DNA of 64,000 bases from Janibacter sp. HTCC2649 (lineage in GTDB: Bacteria; Actinomycetota; Actinomycetes; Actinomycetales; Dermatophilaceae): contig NZ_CH672413.1 of the NCBI RefSeq assembly GCF_000152705.1, positions 2,732,139-2,796,138 on the forward strand, written 5' to 3'. The translations under genes were made by a program, and so were the position numbers. Below, in pieces: positions 1 through 9,042 of the stretch. The notes beneath the pieces were generated by a model. It ran no database searches. It saw only the letters and a program-made list of their open reading frames with translations, and was not told where the DNA came from. Position 1 is the first letter of the stretch. Each line of letters opens with the position of its first letter.

Positions 1-633
1 GGACGGCTCGTGGGTGATGATGACGACGGTGATGCCGAGGCGGTCGCGCAGCTCTCGGAGGAGGGCGAGGATCGAGCCGGTCGTGCTCGCGTCGAGGGCT
101 GACGTGGGCTCGTCACACAGGAGGATCTCGGGTCCGGCGGCGAGGGCGCGGGCGATGCCGACGCGCTGCTGCTGGCCGCCGGAGAGCTGGCCGGGATGGT
201 TCTGGGCGCGGTCGGAGAGACCGACGAGCTCGAGGAGCTCGGCGACGCGGGCATCGCGCTTGGCCTTGTCCCAGCCGGCGATCTCGAGCGGCAGGGCGAC
301 GTTGTCGGCGGCGGTGCGGGAGTCGAGGAGGTTGGCGTGCTGATGGACGACGCCGAACTGGCGGCGGGCCGCGCGCAGCTCCTCGCCGCGCAGGGTCGTG
401 ATGTCCTGACCGGCGACGACGACCTCGCCCGAGGTCGGGCGTTCGAGGCCGGTGAGGCAGCGGATCAGGGTCGACTTGCCGGCGCCGGAACGCCCGACGA
501 TGCCGTGGATCTCACCGCGCGGAACCGCGAGGGAGACTCCGTCGAGGGCCTTGACCGTGGCCCCTCGAGCGTCGAAGACCTTGGTCAGGTCACGGACGGC
601 CAGGGCCAGCTGGTCCGATGAATTGTCAACCAC
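1..633 (-). CDS. metN: MetN-like ABC transporter ATP-binding protein (3' end outside window)
   Basis: ATPase of an ABC importer, most like the methionine importer subunit MetN, which energises uptake at the cytoplasmic face. Read on the minus strand from a GTG at 633-631, the protein shows Walker A (GRSGAGKST), a Q-loop region with HQHANLLDSRT typical of MetN, the signature LSGGQQQRVGIARAL, and Walker B with D-loop (ILLCDEPTSALD). The gene runs off the left edge, so the C-terminal ACT-like domain that MetN usually carries, and the expected metI/metQ partners, cannot be seen. The GTG is chosen because it is the first in-frame start before conserved sequence. Other amino-acid ABC ATPases are the alternative. 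Confidence 0.8.
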   Translation of the reverse strand, partial: MVDNSSDQLALAVRDLTKVFDARGATVKALDGVSLAVPRGEIHGIVGRSGAGKSTLIRCLTGLERPTSGEVVVAGQDITTLRGEELRAARRQFGVVHQHANLLDSRTAADNVALPLEIAGWDKAKRDARVAELLELVGLSDRAQNHPGQLSGGQQQRVGIARALAAGPEILLCDEPTSALDASTTGSILALLRELRDRLGITVVIITHEPS

Positions 634-684
634 ACGACCATAATGTCAAGTTATTCAAGCGATAACCAAATCCACACCACCAAC

Positions 685-750
685 CCGTCTTCGTGCCCCG
701 CACGGACACGCTAGCGCGGGCGCCGCCGTCCGTGCGGGGCACGAAGACGG
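685..750 (-). terminator. Family A hairpin, single copy (A1)
   Basis: A perfect 23-bp inverted repeat (arms 685-707 and 728-750, 20-nt loop) contains CTTCGTGCCCCGCACGGAC and its complement. It lies 22 nt after the stop of the ABC permease gene on the minus strand and before metN, so it may end the upstream operon, though no clear U-run follows. The same arms recur after dnaA and in arrays at 38.3 and 39.6 kb. Confidence 0.6.
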
Positions 751-771
751 AGGTGGGTCCGGGCAGCGTTG

Positions 772-1611
772 TCAGCTGAGGATGTCCTGGCGGCGGAACC
801 GTCGGTAGCCGAGCGCGACGAAGAGCACCGTGTAGAAGATCGACCACAGGGCACCGTGGCGCAGGTCGACCCAGTTGATCGGCCCGTCGACGAGCAGGTC
901 GAGCCACGCCCGTGAGTAGTGCGCGGGTAGCGCCTTGCGCCAGTCGCCCAGGGCATCGATCGAGTCGAGGATGCCCGAGACGATGAGGAGCATCAACGCG
1001 CCACCGACGGCGGCGAGTGGAGTCTGGCTGCGTACGCCCACCCAGAACGAGAAGGCGCCGACGGGCGCGATCGTCACGAGGACGTAGCCCATCGCGATCA
1101 GCATGCGCGGGAGCCACTGGCCCCACGCCATCTCGCCACCGCCGAGGATCGAGAAGGGTTGCGATCCATAGGCGAGCGTGCCCACGAGCAGGGCCCACGC
1201 CGGAAGGACGACCACGAGGGCCGCTGTCGAGAGGAACCCGACGACGAGCTTGCTCGTGAGCAGGCGCGCCCGGCTGACCGGCGCCGTGAGCAGGTAGCGC
1301 AACGATGCCCAGGACGCCTCGGCGGGCACGGGGTCACCGGCGAAGAGCGCGGCGACGATGAAGAGCAGGAGTTCCGCCGACACGACGAGCATGAAGACCG
1401 TGAAGTTCGGGCCACCACTCGTCGCGAGGTCGACGAGCCGGACGGTGGTGTCACCGGGCCGGCCCGGGTCGTCGTCGAGCGAGAACGCCGCGACGAGGAG
1501 GAGGGGCAGGACGGCGACGATCGCGGCGACCCAGAGAGTGCGACGTCGACCGAGCTGGCGCCGAAGCTCAGCGCGCCAGGACAGGGGCCTGCTCGTGACT
1601 GACCCGCTCAT
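772..1611 (-). CDS. ABC-2 type membrane permease
   Basis: Membrane subunit (279 residues) of an ABC-2 exporter. It has about six hydrophobic segments, the first near residues 27-45 (LWVAAIVAVLPLLLVAAF), followed by an extracytoplasmic loop (about 46-70) and further helices to the C-terminus. Its start codon overlaps the stop of the upstream hydrolase-ATPase fusion by four bases, implying translational coupling and that this permease pairs with that ATPase domain. Substrate unknown. Confidence 0.8.
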   Translation of the reverse strand: MSGSVTSRPLSWRAELRRQLGRRRTLWVAAIVAVLPLLLVAAFSLDDDPGRPGDTTVRLVDLATSGGPNFTVFMLVVSAELLLFIVAALFAGDPVPAEASWASLRYLLTAPVSRARLLTSKLVVGFLSTAALVVVLPAWALLVGTLAYGSQPFSILGGGEMAWGQWLPRMLIAMGYVLVTIAPVGAFSFWVGVRSQTPLAAVGGALMLLIVSGILDSIDALGDWRKALPAHYSRAWLDLLVDGPINWVDLRHGALWSIFYTVLFVALGYRRFRRQDILS

Positions 1612-4385
1612 CGCGCTCTCACCTGTCGCAGCCTTTCGATGAGGGAGGCGTCCCCACTTCCGTCCTCGGACGGCGCCTGCGAGGACGCGATGACCCCGAG
1701 GAAGACCTCCTCGAGATGGCGGCGGCTACCCACTCCGACGACGTCGGCGCCCGAGGCGACGAGCTCGCGCACGACCTCTTCGCGAGGTCGGTCGGACACG
1801 ACCGTGAGGGTCGGCTTCGACGGGTCGTCGACCAGTTCAACGGAGCGTATGCCGTCCATTGCCGCGAGCGCGGATCGTGCCGGTTCCAGCGCACCGACCG
1901 AGGCGAACTCGAAAACCGTGGTGTCGTCGCTCGAGAGCAGATCGCTGACCGGCCCAGCCGTGACGACCTTGCCGGCGTGCATGACGACGACATGGCTGCA
2001 GGTCAGCTCCACCTCGGCGAGCAGGTGACTGGAGACGACGACGGTCCGGCCAGACGCGGCATACGACTGCAGGATCGGTCGCATCGCCGCGATCTGGGGC
2101 GGGTCGAGACCGTTCGTCGGCTCGTCGAGGAAGAGGACTTCGGGTCGGCCGAGCATGGCCTGGGCTATGCCGAGGCGCTGCTTCATGCCGTGGCTGTAGG
2201 TCCGGACCGGTCGGTCGAGGGCGCCGCCGAGCGCGGCTACCGAGAGGGCTTCGTCGATCTCGGCCTCTTCGGCGGGGCGTCCGGTGGCAGCCCAGAAGGC
2301 GTCGAGGTTCTCGCGACCGGTGAGGTGGGGGAGGAAGCCGGGACCCTCGACGAGGGCGCCCACGCGGCTGAGGACCTCCGAGCCCGGGTGCACCGGTCGA
2401 CCCAGGACATGCACCGACCCCGAGTCGGGCGTGATGAGGCCGAGCATCATCCGCATCGTCGTGGTCTTCCCGGCACCGTTGGGCCCGAGGAGCCCGACCA
2501 CCTGGCCGCGTTCGGCCCGCCACGACACGTCGTCGACGGCGCGGTGCCCGTCGGCGTAGGTCTTGACGAGGCGGTCGACGACGAGCGGGATGTCGGCGTA
2601 GTCCTCGCGCACCACCTCGCGCTGTCGACGACGGCGCCGCAGCAGTGCCGACCCGGAGATCCCGACAAGCAGAGCGAGTATGCCGCCGGTGAGAGCAAGG
2701 GACTCCGTGTCGCGTTCCGTCGTGGACGGGAGGATCGTGCCGTCCGCCGTGGGCAGCGTGAGGGAGGGCGTGGCCAAGGTGATCCGGTCGGCACGCGCTT
2801 GCCGAGGAACGGTGAAGGCGTTGTCCGTCGACGTGACGAGCACGCGCCACTGGCTGCCCGCCGCCATCGACCAGACCGACGATGGCAGGTTGACCGTGAC
2901 GTCCGTGGCCTTGCCGGGCGTCAGCGCCACCCGGACCGGGGCGGTGAGAGCCCGTTGCTGGACGGCGTCGGTACCTTCCACCCGCCAGAGGGAGACGAAC
3001 AGCGTCGCCTCGGTGCCTGTGGACGTGACCTGGAGCTTGACCGTCGGCGTGCCGACAACGGTCAGCGAGCGCGACAAGGTGGCGGTGTCGAACGCGGCCG
3101 ACATGCCGGGCAGGGCGGCAAGCCGATAGGTCGGCAGCTGAAGGTTGCCCAGGCCGGGGATCGAAGTCATCGAATTCGGTTGTCCCCCAGGTGGTGTGAG
3201 GACGACGGACGGTTCGGTGGGAGTGCGCAACGGGACCTGTTCGATGCCGCCGTGCAGGCCGGGGTAGGTGTCCAGGGTCGCGATCGGTGCGGTGTCGCTG
3301 TTGCGTGGGACGGGCAGTGAGTAGGTGAACGCCGGCACCGGAAGCGGATCGGTCCGCGTGCCCTTGAGATAGGTCCGGATCCAGGTCCGGGCGGCGTCCT
3401 CGTCGAGCGCGGGGTTCGAGGAGACGCTGTCGTGCCCGCCGTCGGTCCAGCGCACGGCGTGACGCGTGCCCTTGGCGGCCAGGCTCGCGGCGTTGGCGTC
3501 GGCCTGGTCGAGCCCGAAGAGGGTGTCCGCCTCGCCCTGGACGAGGAGGGTCGGTGCCGTGACCCCAGCGATCGTGGCGCGAGGACTGTTGCGACGCAGG
3601 GTCGCCGCGAGCGCGGGGCTGGGACCGCCGGACTCTGCCGCCGCCTGCAGCTCACCGCAGAGCGTGAGGTCGAAGCGGCCACACAGGACATCGGAGGGCT
3701 TGGCCGGCGCACTCCCGACGGAGGCGACGCTCGCGGTGAAGAAGCGGGTACCCCACAGCTGCTTGTAGGGGCCGGGTGTCGTGCTGCCCTGCGCCGCCTG
3801 GGGGAAGAGTGCCGTCGACAGGTCGTTCCAGGTGATCGCCGCGACCGTGGCATCGACTCGCTGGTCCGCGCCCGCGAGCATCAGCGCGAACGCGCCTCCG
3901 TAGGACGCGCCGACCACGGCGACGCGAGGGTCCTTGTCGCCGTCCTTGCGCACCTCGGCGCGCGCGGCGAGGAAGGTGAGCAGCGCTGCACCGTCACGGA
4001 CCTCGTAGTCCGGTGAGTTGAGGTGAATCCTGCCGCCGGAGCGACCAAAGCCTCGGGCCGAGAAGGTAAGGACGACATTGCCGTCCGCTGCGAACTCCTT
4101 CGCCTGGGCGACGACACTCTCCTTGCTGCCACCGAAGCCGTGCGCGAGCAGGACCGCCGGATGCGGACCGGTTCCAGCGGGCAGGTAGAGACGAGTGTCC
4201 AGCCGGACGGCGCTGCCATCGGCCTCCGCGCCGACATCGACGAACTGGTCCGTCGTCGTCACGGCCGGTTCAGCAGTCGCAGCCGGTGCGGACACCGCAG
4301 GGCCAGCGAGAGCGACGAGACCTGCCAGTGAGAGAGCAGCAGCGGTCGCGATGAACCGGCGAGGAGGTCGAACGAGCCGCTGCAT
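1608..4385 (-). CDS. Secreted S15-like alpha/beta hydrolase fused through one TM helix to an ABC ATPase
   Basis: 925-residue two-enzyme fusion. Residues 1-38 form a signal sequence (basic start, hydrophobic 11-30, Ala-rich end). Residues about 45-340 are an X-Pro dipeptidyl-peptidase/CocE-type hydrolase with nucleophile Ser161 (GASYGG), Asp287 (GEADTLF) and His318 (GGHDS); 345-545 resemble the jelly-roll C-terminal domain of that family. A single TM helix (about 563-582) and an Arg cluster lead to a cytoplasmic ABC ATPase: Walker A GPNGAGKTT (634-642), signature SHGMKQR (731-737), Walker B VLFLDEPTNGLD. The predicted topology puts the hydrolase outside and the ATPase inside. It is coupled to the ABC-2 permease gene by a 4-bp overlap. 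Peptide or ester substrates are possible; function not established here. Confidence 0.8.
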   Translation of the reverse strand: MQRLVRPPRRFIATAAALSLAGLVALAGPAVSAPAATAEPAVTTTDQFVDVGAEADGSAVRLDTRLYLPAGTGPHPAVLLAHGFGGSKESVVAQAKEFAADGNVVLTFSARGFGRSGGRIHLNSPDYEVRDGAALLTFLAARAEVRKDGDKDPRVAVVGASYGGAFALMLAGADQRVDATVAAITWNDLSTALFPQAAQGSTTPGPYKQLWGTRFFTASVASVGSAPAKPSDVLCGRFDLTLCGELQAAAESGGPSPALAATLRRNSPRATIAGVTAPTLLVQGEADTLFGLDQADANAASLAAKGTRHAVRWTDGGHDSVSSNPALDEDAARTWIRTYLKGTRTDPLPVPAFTYSLPVPRNSDTAPIATLDTYPGLHGGIEQVPLRTPTEPSVVLTPPGGQPNSMTSIPGLGNLQLPTYRLAALPGMSAAFDTATLSRSLTVVGTPTVKLQVTSTGTEATLFVSLWRVEGTDAVQQRALTAPVRVALTPGKATDVTVNLPSSVWSMAAGSQWRVLVTSTDNAFTVPRQARADRITLATPSLTLPTADGTILPSTTERDTESLALTGGILALLVGISGSALLRRRRRQREVVREDYADIPLVVDRLVKTYADGHRAVDDVSWRAERGQVVGLLGPNGAGKTTTMRMMLGLITPDSGSVHVLGRPVHPGSEVLSRVGALVEGPGFLPHLTGRENLDAFWAATGRPAEEAEIDEALSVAALGGALDRPVRTYSHGMKQRLGIAQAMLGRPEVLFLDEPTNGLDPPQIAAMRPILQSYAASGRTVVVSSHLLAEVELTCSHVVVMHAGKVVTAGPVSDLLSSDDTTVFEFASVGALEPARSALAAMDGIRSVELVDDPSKPTLTVVSDRPREEVVRELVASGADVVGVGSRRHLEEVFLGVIASSQAPSEDGSGDASLIERLRQVRAR

Positions 4386-4514
4386 GGCTCATCCTCTCCC
4401 GACGGAGTCCGCTGAGCCGCACTGCGTCATCCGCACAACCGATCGAACGCTTCGGCACCCCGAAGTGGTTCCGCAGCGCGTGCCCGACCCGTGCGACCAC
4501 ACGCGCCAGCCGGG

Positions 4515-5927
4515 TCAGGCCTCGAGGGTCCGGTCGAACAGCTCGCGCACATGGTTCGGCAGGGCCGGCTCCTGGATCGTCAGGTCCAGCGGCGGGAGGT
4601 CGCAGGTCACTCCGTAGCAGAAGCGGTCCGGCTGGGTCCGGCCCCCGGCATACGCCTGAAGTTCCGGCGTGGGACCGGCGAGGAGGCTGCGCCAGGCGGA
4701 CGCGTCCGTCTCGGACAGCTCGTCGAGGGCGACCGTCTTCTCGCGCACGATCCCGGCAAGGCCTCCGGTGCGTCGCACCTGCACCTGGCTCGGCGCACCG
4801 GAGGGCGCAGGGGCAGGGGTCGGAGTGGGCGACGGCACGGGTGTCGGCTTCTCGGCACCCTTCGTGACACCCACTTCGGACCACGCGTTGCGCACGGCGG
4901 CGACCTCCGGGGAGTCCTCGCCGTGGGCGGAGACAGCGGCCTCCTCGGTGAGCGCCGCGAAGGTGGTGAAGTCACAGTCCGCCTTGATGTCACCGGTGAT
5001 CGCGGCATACCAGATGGCGCCGGCGGCGTCCCACGCGTTGCCGCCGAGCGCTGTCGCGACGAGGTGGAACGCGCGGTTGGGGATGCCGGAGTTGATGTGG
5101 ACACCACCGTTGTCGTCGTCGGTGACCACGAAGTCGTCCATGTGCCCGGGCTGGGGGTCCTTGCCCAGGCGCGGGTCGTCGTAGGCGGTGCCGGGCGCCT
5201 TCATCGAGCGCAGGCCCACACCCTTGATGCCCGGGGCGAGCAGCTCGGCACCGATGATCCAGTCGGACTGCTCGGCACTCTGCCCGAGGGCGCGCTGCTT
5301 GACGAGGATGCCGAAGACGTCGGAGACGTGCTCATTGAGGGCACCGGCCTGGTCCTGGTAGTTCAGCCCCGACGTGTACTGCGTGACCCCGTGGGCCAGC
5401 TCGTGCCCGATGACGTCGAGGCTGCGGGTGAACCCGAGGAACACCTCGCCGTCGCCATCACCGAACACCATCTGCGACCCGTCCCAGAACGCGTTGTCGT
5501 AGTTGGAGCTGTAGTGCACGCTCGCAATGAGGCCGAGCCCCTTGTCGTCCAGGGAGTTGCGCGCGTATGCCGCGTGCCACAGTTCCCAGGTCGCGCCGAG
5601 TCCGTCGTACGCCTCGGTGACCGCGACGTCGTCCGTGGCCGGCTCTCCCTCGGCGCGCACCCGGGTGCCGGGCAGGGTCGTCCCGTTCTTGGCGTCGTGG
5701 ATGAGCCGGTTCGGTGCATCGGTCGTCGCCCGGTTGGCGCGCCGACTCGCGGCCGTGCCACTGGCGCGCAGGGCGTGCTCGCGGGCGTGCTGCTCGTAGC
5801 GGAGCTGGTCGATGCGCAGCGTCTCGCGGGCGCGTTCCTCGACCGCCGGGTCGCCCGAGGCCGCCAGGGCCTGGAGCAGATAGGGCGGCACGATCGAGCA
5901 GAGGTGCGAGGCCGGGTTCGTCGTCAT
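4515..5927 (-). CDS. Protealysin-like M4 metalloprotease with C-terminal emfourin-like domain
   Basis: Zinc metalloprotease of the thermolysin family, 470 residues. There is no signal peptide; the N-terminus carries PPYLLQALA (14-22), like the short propeptide of protealysin-type enzymes. HELAH (175-179) gives two zinc ligands, Glu199 (NEHVSD) the third, and His277 (GGVHINSG) matches the catalytic His. After a Pro/Thr linker (361-380) comes a roughly 90-residue module (RRTGGLAGIVREKTV...RFCYGVTC) resembling emfourin, the proteinaceous inhibitor usually encoded by a separate gene next to protealysin-like proteases. That reading is from pattern recognition. The enzyme may act in the cytoplasm or leave by a non-classical route. 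It sits where gyrB is expected beside DUF721. Confidence 0.8.
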   Translation of the reverse strand: MTTNPASHLCSIVPPYLLQALAASGDPAVEERARETLRIDQLRYEQHAREHALRASGTAASRRANRATTDAPNRLIHDAKNGTTLPGTRVRAEGEPATDDVAVTEAYDGLGATWELWHAAYARNSLDDKGLGLIASVHYSSNYDNAFWDGSQMVFGDGDGEVFLGFTRSLDVIGHELAHGVTQYTSGLNYQDQAGALNEHVSDVFGILVKQRALGQSAEQSDWIIGAELLAPGIKGVGLRSMKAPGTAYDDPRLGKDPQPGHMDDFVVTDDDNGGVHINSGIPNRAFHLVATALGGNAWDAAGAIWYAAITGDIKADCDFTTFAALTEEAAVSAHGEDSPEVAAVRNAWSEVGVTKGAEKPTPVPSPTPTPAPAPSGAPSQVQVRRTGGLAGIVREKTVALDELSETDASAWRSLLAGPTPELQAYAGGRTQPDRFCYGVTCDLPPLDLTIQEPALPNHVRELFDRTLEA

Positions 5928-6023
5928 GCGTCCATCTTCACGCGGCCCACCGACACCCGCACCTCCAGGGCCGGAAGAGGAGGCATCGCGCTCTGGCCTG
6001 ACCCTGCTCGCACCTCATGGGGC

Positions 6024-6608
6024 TCAGCCGTAGGTGTCGCGGGGGCCTCGGCCGTCCTGGACGCGCCGCATCCCCTTGGACCACGACGGAGCACTCGGCC
6101 CCACGACCTTGATCTGGGTGACCGTGCCCTCGCCGACCTCGCGCGCCAGGCTCCCCATGAGCGTCGTCGACATGAGGCGCAGGTTCGTCGCCCACGCCGT
6201 CGAGTCGGCCCGCACGGTGAGCACCGAGTCGACGAACTCGACCGGGTGGCAGTGCTGCGCGACCTCTTCGCCGACGATCGTGGCCCACCGACCGATCACG
6301 GCACCCACGGCGACATCGACCTTCCACCCGCGCTCACTCACGAACGAGTCGAGCTCATCACCGAGAAGCATCGGGTCGCGCCCGCTCTTGCGACCACCCA
6401 ACCCGTCCGGCACGTCCTTGAACCGACGCTTCGGCTTGATCCCCGGCCGCAGGCCCCGCGATCGAGCCGCCGCGCGGGCCCGGGACAACGCGTCAGCGGG
6501 TGCGCTGACGAAGTCCTCCGGGGTTTCACGTGAAACGAGCTTCTCGTCCCCTTCACCCGGCGATGACGAATCGCCCTGTCCCACGGGCAGATTCGGATCG
6601 TCACTCAC
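6024..6608 (-). CDS. DUF721 family protein (DciA-like)
   Basis: 194 residues. DUF721 proteins next to recF in actinobacteria are related to DciA, a replicative helicase partner; that role is inferred for this copy. The conserved part is residues about 85-185 ([32 protein letters not shown] and following). The GTG start overlaps the recF stop by eight bases. The N-terminal tail contains VSRET, which is simply the translation of a perfect parS site (6523-6536). Residues 1-60 look disordered. Confidence 0.8.
   Translation of the reverse strand: MSDDPNLPVGQGDSSSPGEGDEKLVSRETPEDFVSAPADALSRARAAARSRGLRPGIKPKRRFKDVPDGLGGRKSGRDPMLLGDELDSFVSERGWKVDVAVGAVIGRWATIVGEEVAQHCHPVEFVDSVLTVRADSTAWATNLRLMSTTLMGSLAREVGEGTVTQIKVVGPSAPSWSKGMRRVQDGRGPRDTYG
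6523..6536. promoter_or_regulatory. parS site (ParB-binding), inside the DUF721 gene
   Basis: Perfect GTTTCACGTGAAAC palindrome. It is on the dnaN side of the origin, about 9-11 kb from the other perfect sites. Confidence 0.9.
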
Positions 6609-7797
6609 GCGCGGTCACCTCGCCCAGCGACACGGCATACGTGCGTCCACGCAGTTCGGACGGCACGTCCGCCTCGACAGCGGCAGTGATGAGGACCTGC
6701 TCGCAGTCGGCGACCATCGCCGCGAGCCGCTCGCGCCGGCCCGCGTCGAGCTCGGCAAAGACGTCGTCGAGGATCAGCACCGGGTCGTCGCCGAGATCGT
6801 GACGGAGCAGGTGGTATGCCGCGAGCTTGAGCCCCAGCGCGAACGACCAGCTCTCGCCATGGCTGGCATAGCCCTTGGCCGGCAGCTCGCCGAGGGTGAG
6901 GACGACGTCGTCGCGGTGCGGACCCACCAACGTCACCCCGCGCTCGATCTCCTGGCCACGCACCTCGGCGAACGATGCCAGCAGCTCGGCATGCAGCTCC
7001 TCGAGCTCCGGCACCTCGCCAGCAGCGATCCGGCCCGCGAACTCCTCACGCAGGGACGCCTTGTAGCTCACCCGCGCATCGGACTGCCCAGCACTGACCT
7101 CGTCATAGGCCTTGCCGAGCAGGGGCGCGAGGTCTCGCAGCAGCCGCAGCCGGGCATAGAGCAGGGGAGCGGCCACCTGGGCGAGCTGTGCGTTCCACAC
7201 ATCGAGCGTGTGCAGCGCGGCCTCCCGCTCCGAGACCGTGTCCACCCCCTCCACCGGCCGACGTTGCTTGCCCCGACCGCGCAGCACCGGCGCCGCTGAC
7301 TTCAGCAGAGCGTTGCGTTGCTTGAGGATGCGGTCGTAGTCGCCGCGTGCCCCAGCCCACCGCGGCTGCCGCGCCACGAGCAGGTCATCCAGGAAACGAC
7401 GCCGCTCCGACGGGTCACCCTTGACGAGCGACAGGTCCTCGGGCGCGAACAGCACGGTCCGGACCTGCCCCAACACGTCGCGGGTGCGGGTCAGCGGCGA
7501 CTTGTTGAGTCGCGCCCGGTTCGCGCGGCCGGGCGTGATCTCGAGCTCGACCAGGGTCTCGCGACCATCACGGACGACGGCGCCGCGGATGATCGCCTGC
7601 GCCGCTCCGAACCGCACGAGCGGCGCATCGTTGGCCACCCGGTGCGAGGACAGTGACGCGAGGTAGCCGATCGCCTCGACGAGGTTGGTCTTGCCCTGTC
7701 CGTTCAGGCCGACGAACGTCGTGATGCCCGGCTCCAGCGGGAGCTCGGCGCTCGGATAGCTCCGGAAGTCGCCGACGGTGAGGTGCCGGACGTACAC
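6601..7797 (-). CDS. recF: DNA replication and repair protein RecF
   Basis: 398-residue SMC-like ATPase that helps load RecA at single-strand gaps with RecO and RecR. It starts [15 protein letters not shown], typical of RecF; Walker A is GLNGQGKTN (about 30-38); the motif [19 protein letters not shown] lies near 125; the C-terminal ATPase half has [15 protein letters not shown] with Walker B. The length is normal for the family. It lies nine bases after gnd and overlaps DUF721, so the three are likely co-transcribed. Confidence 0.95.
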   Translation of the reverse strand: MYVRHLTVGDFRSYPSAELPLEPGITTFVGLNGQGKTNLVEAIGYLASLSSHRVANDAPLVRFGAAQAIIRGAVVRDGRETLVELEITPGRANRARLNKSPLTRTRDVLGQVRTVLFAPEDLSLVKGDPSERRRFLDDLLVARQPRWAGARGDYDRILKQRNALLKSAAPVLRGRGKQRRPVEGVDTVSEREAALHTLDVWNAQLAQVAAPLLYARLRLLRDLAPLLGKAYDEVSAGQSDARVSYKASLREEFAGRIAAGEVPELEELHAELLASFAEVRGQEIERGVTLVGPHRDDVVLTLGELPAKGYASHGESWSFALGLKLAAYHLLRHDLGDDPVLILDDVFAELDAGRRERLAAMVADCEQVLITAAVEADVPSELRGRTYAVSLGEVTARE

Positions 7798-7806
7798 CTA
7801 ACTCGC

Positions 7807-8892
7807 TCAGGCCTTCGTGGCGCTCTTGGTGCGCTTCCGCGTCGCGCCGGTCGAACCGGACCCCGACGACGGACCGGCTGCGGCAGCCTTGCGACCCTTG
7901 GCAGCAGCCTTCTTCGCGGTCGGAGCCTTTTCCTTCTTGGCGGTATGGGCGACCGTGGCCTTGGCGGTCTTTGGCCCGGCAGCAGCCTCGGTGCGCAGCT
8001 TCTCGCCCTCGGCCGTGGTCATGACCTGGTGCCCACCGAACTGACCGCGCAGCGCGGCAACGGCCTGCATCGTCGGTGACGAGTCCTGGCGCGACGCGAA
8101 GCGAGCGAAGAGGGACGCGGCGATGACTGGCATGGGCACGGAGTTGGCGATGCCTTCCTCGACGGTCCAGCGACCCTCACCCGAGTCGGCGGTGTAGTCG
8201 GAGACGTCCTCGAGCTGGGGGTTCTCCTCGAGCGCCTTGACCATGAGGTCGAGCAGCCAGGAGCGGACGACCGTGCCCCGGCTCCACGCCTTGAACGAGC
8301 CGGGGACATCCTTGACGATGTCCTTCTTCTCGAGCAGCTCGAAGCCCTCGGCGTAGGCGTGCATCAGGCCGTACTCGATGCCGTTGTGCACCATCTTCAC
8401 GTAGTGACCCGCACCGGTCTCGCCGGCGTGGACGAAGCCCTCGTCGCGCGGACCCTCGGGACGCAGCGCGTCGAAGATCGGCATGGCCTTGGCAACATTG
8501 GCCTTCGTGCCGCCGACCATGAGGCCGTAGCCGTTCTCCAAGCCCCAGATGCCGCCGGAGACACCGCAGTCGAGGTAGCCGATGCCCTTGGCCTTGAGCG
8601 CCTTCTCGTTCTCGATGTCGTCGGTGAAGCGGCTGTTGCCACCATCGATGACGAGGTCGCCCTTGTCGAGCAGCTCGCCGAGCTTGGCCACCGTCTCGCG
8701 GGTCGGGTCGCCGGCCGGCACCATCACCCAGACGACGCGGGGTGCGTCGAGCTTCTTGACGAGCGCCGCGAGGGTCTTGACGTCCGACACCGCGGGGTTG
8801 CGGTCAAAGCCCACGACCTCGTGGCCGGCGCGGCGGATGCGCTCGCGCATGTTGCCGCCCATTTTGCCGAGCCCGATGAGTCCCAGTTGCAT
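7807..8892 (-). CDS. gnd: 6-phosphogluconate dehydrogenase, decarboxylating (short GndA/YqeC type) with Lys/Ala-rich tail
   Basis: Oxidises and decarboxylates 6-phosphogluconate to ribulose 5-phosphate in the pentose phosphate pathway. Residues 1-300 are the short-type enzyme: nucleotide fold LGLIGLGKMGGNM (3-15), VMVPAGDPTRETV, GGNSRFTDDIE, the substrate region GVSGGIWGLENGYGLMVGG, and the catalytic Lys in HYVKMVHNGIEYG. Residues about 306-361 are an added tail rich in Lys, Ala and Ser (AKKAAAKGRKAAAA) that looks like an H1-type DNA-binding tail and is not part of the enzyme fold. Position between dnaN and recF is common in actinobacteria. Confidence 0.92.
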   Translation of the reverse strand: MQLGLIGLGKMGGNMRERIRRAGHEVVGFDRNPAVSDVKTLAALVKKLDAPRVVWVMVPAGDPTRETVAKLGELLDKGDLVIDGGNSRFTDDIENEKALKAKGIGYLDCGVSGGIWGLENGYGLMVGGTKANVAKAMPIFDALRPEGPRDEGFVHAGETGAGHYVKMVHNGIEYGLMHAYAEGFELLEKKDIVKDVPGSFKAWSRGTVVRSWLLDLMVKALEENPQLEDVSDYTADSGEGRWTVEEGIANSVPMPVIAASLFARFASRQDSSPTMQAVAALRGQFGGHQVMTTAEGEKLRTEAAAGPKTAKATVAHTAKKEKAPTAKKAAAKGRKAAAAGPSSGSGSTGATRKRTKSATKA

Positions 8893-8962
8893 TGACTACC
8901 CCTTCACGTGTGCGAGAAACGTTGCCGTGGTGCTGTCGTTCGCCCTGCTGTTGAAGAATCGC

Positions 8963-9000
8963 AGGTATGCCGGGTGCTCACCTGCGTGAGCGGCATACCT
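8963..9000 (-). terminator. Hairpin built from two inverted copies of the GTATGCCG octamer, after dnaN
   Basis: AGGTATGCCG at 8963-8972 and CGGCATACCT at 8991-9000 form a perfect 10-bp inverted repeat. The loop contains a second inverted repeat (GCTCAC/GTGAGC around CTGC). It lies 43 nt after the dnaN stop codon and 70 nt before gnd, so it may terminate or attenuate dnaN transcription. Confidence 0.7.
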
Positions 9001-9042
9001 TGTCGTTTCCTGACGCACGACTGCCTCGTCAGGCTACGCCGG

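Noticed and set aside
4626-4640. Fragment of family B core (GGCTGGGTCCGG) in the M4 gene
   Set aside because: Only about 12 bases match and they are inside conserved coding sequence; coincidence is likely.
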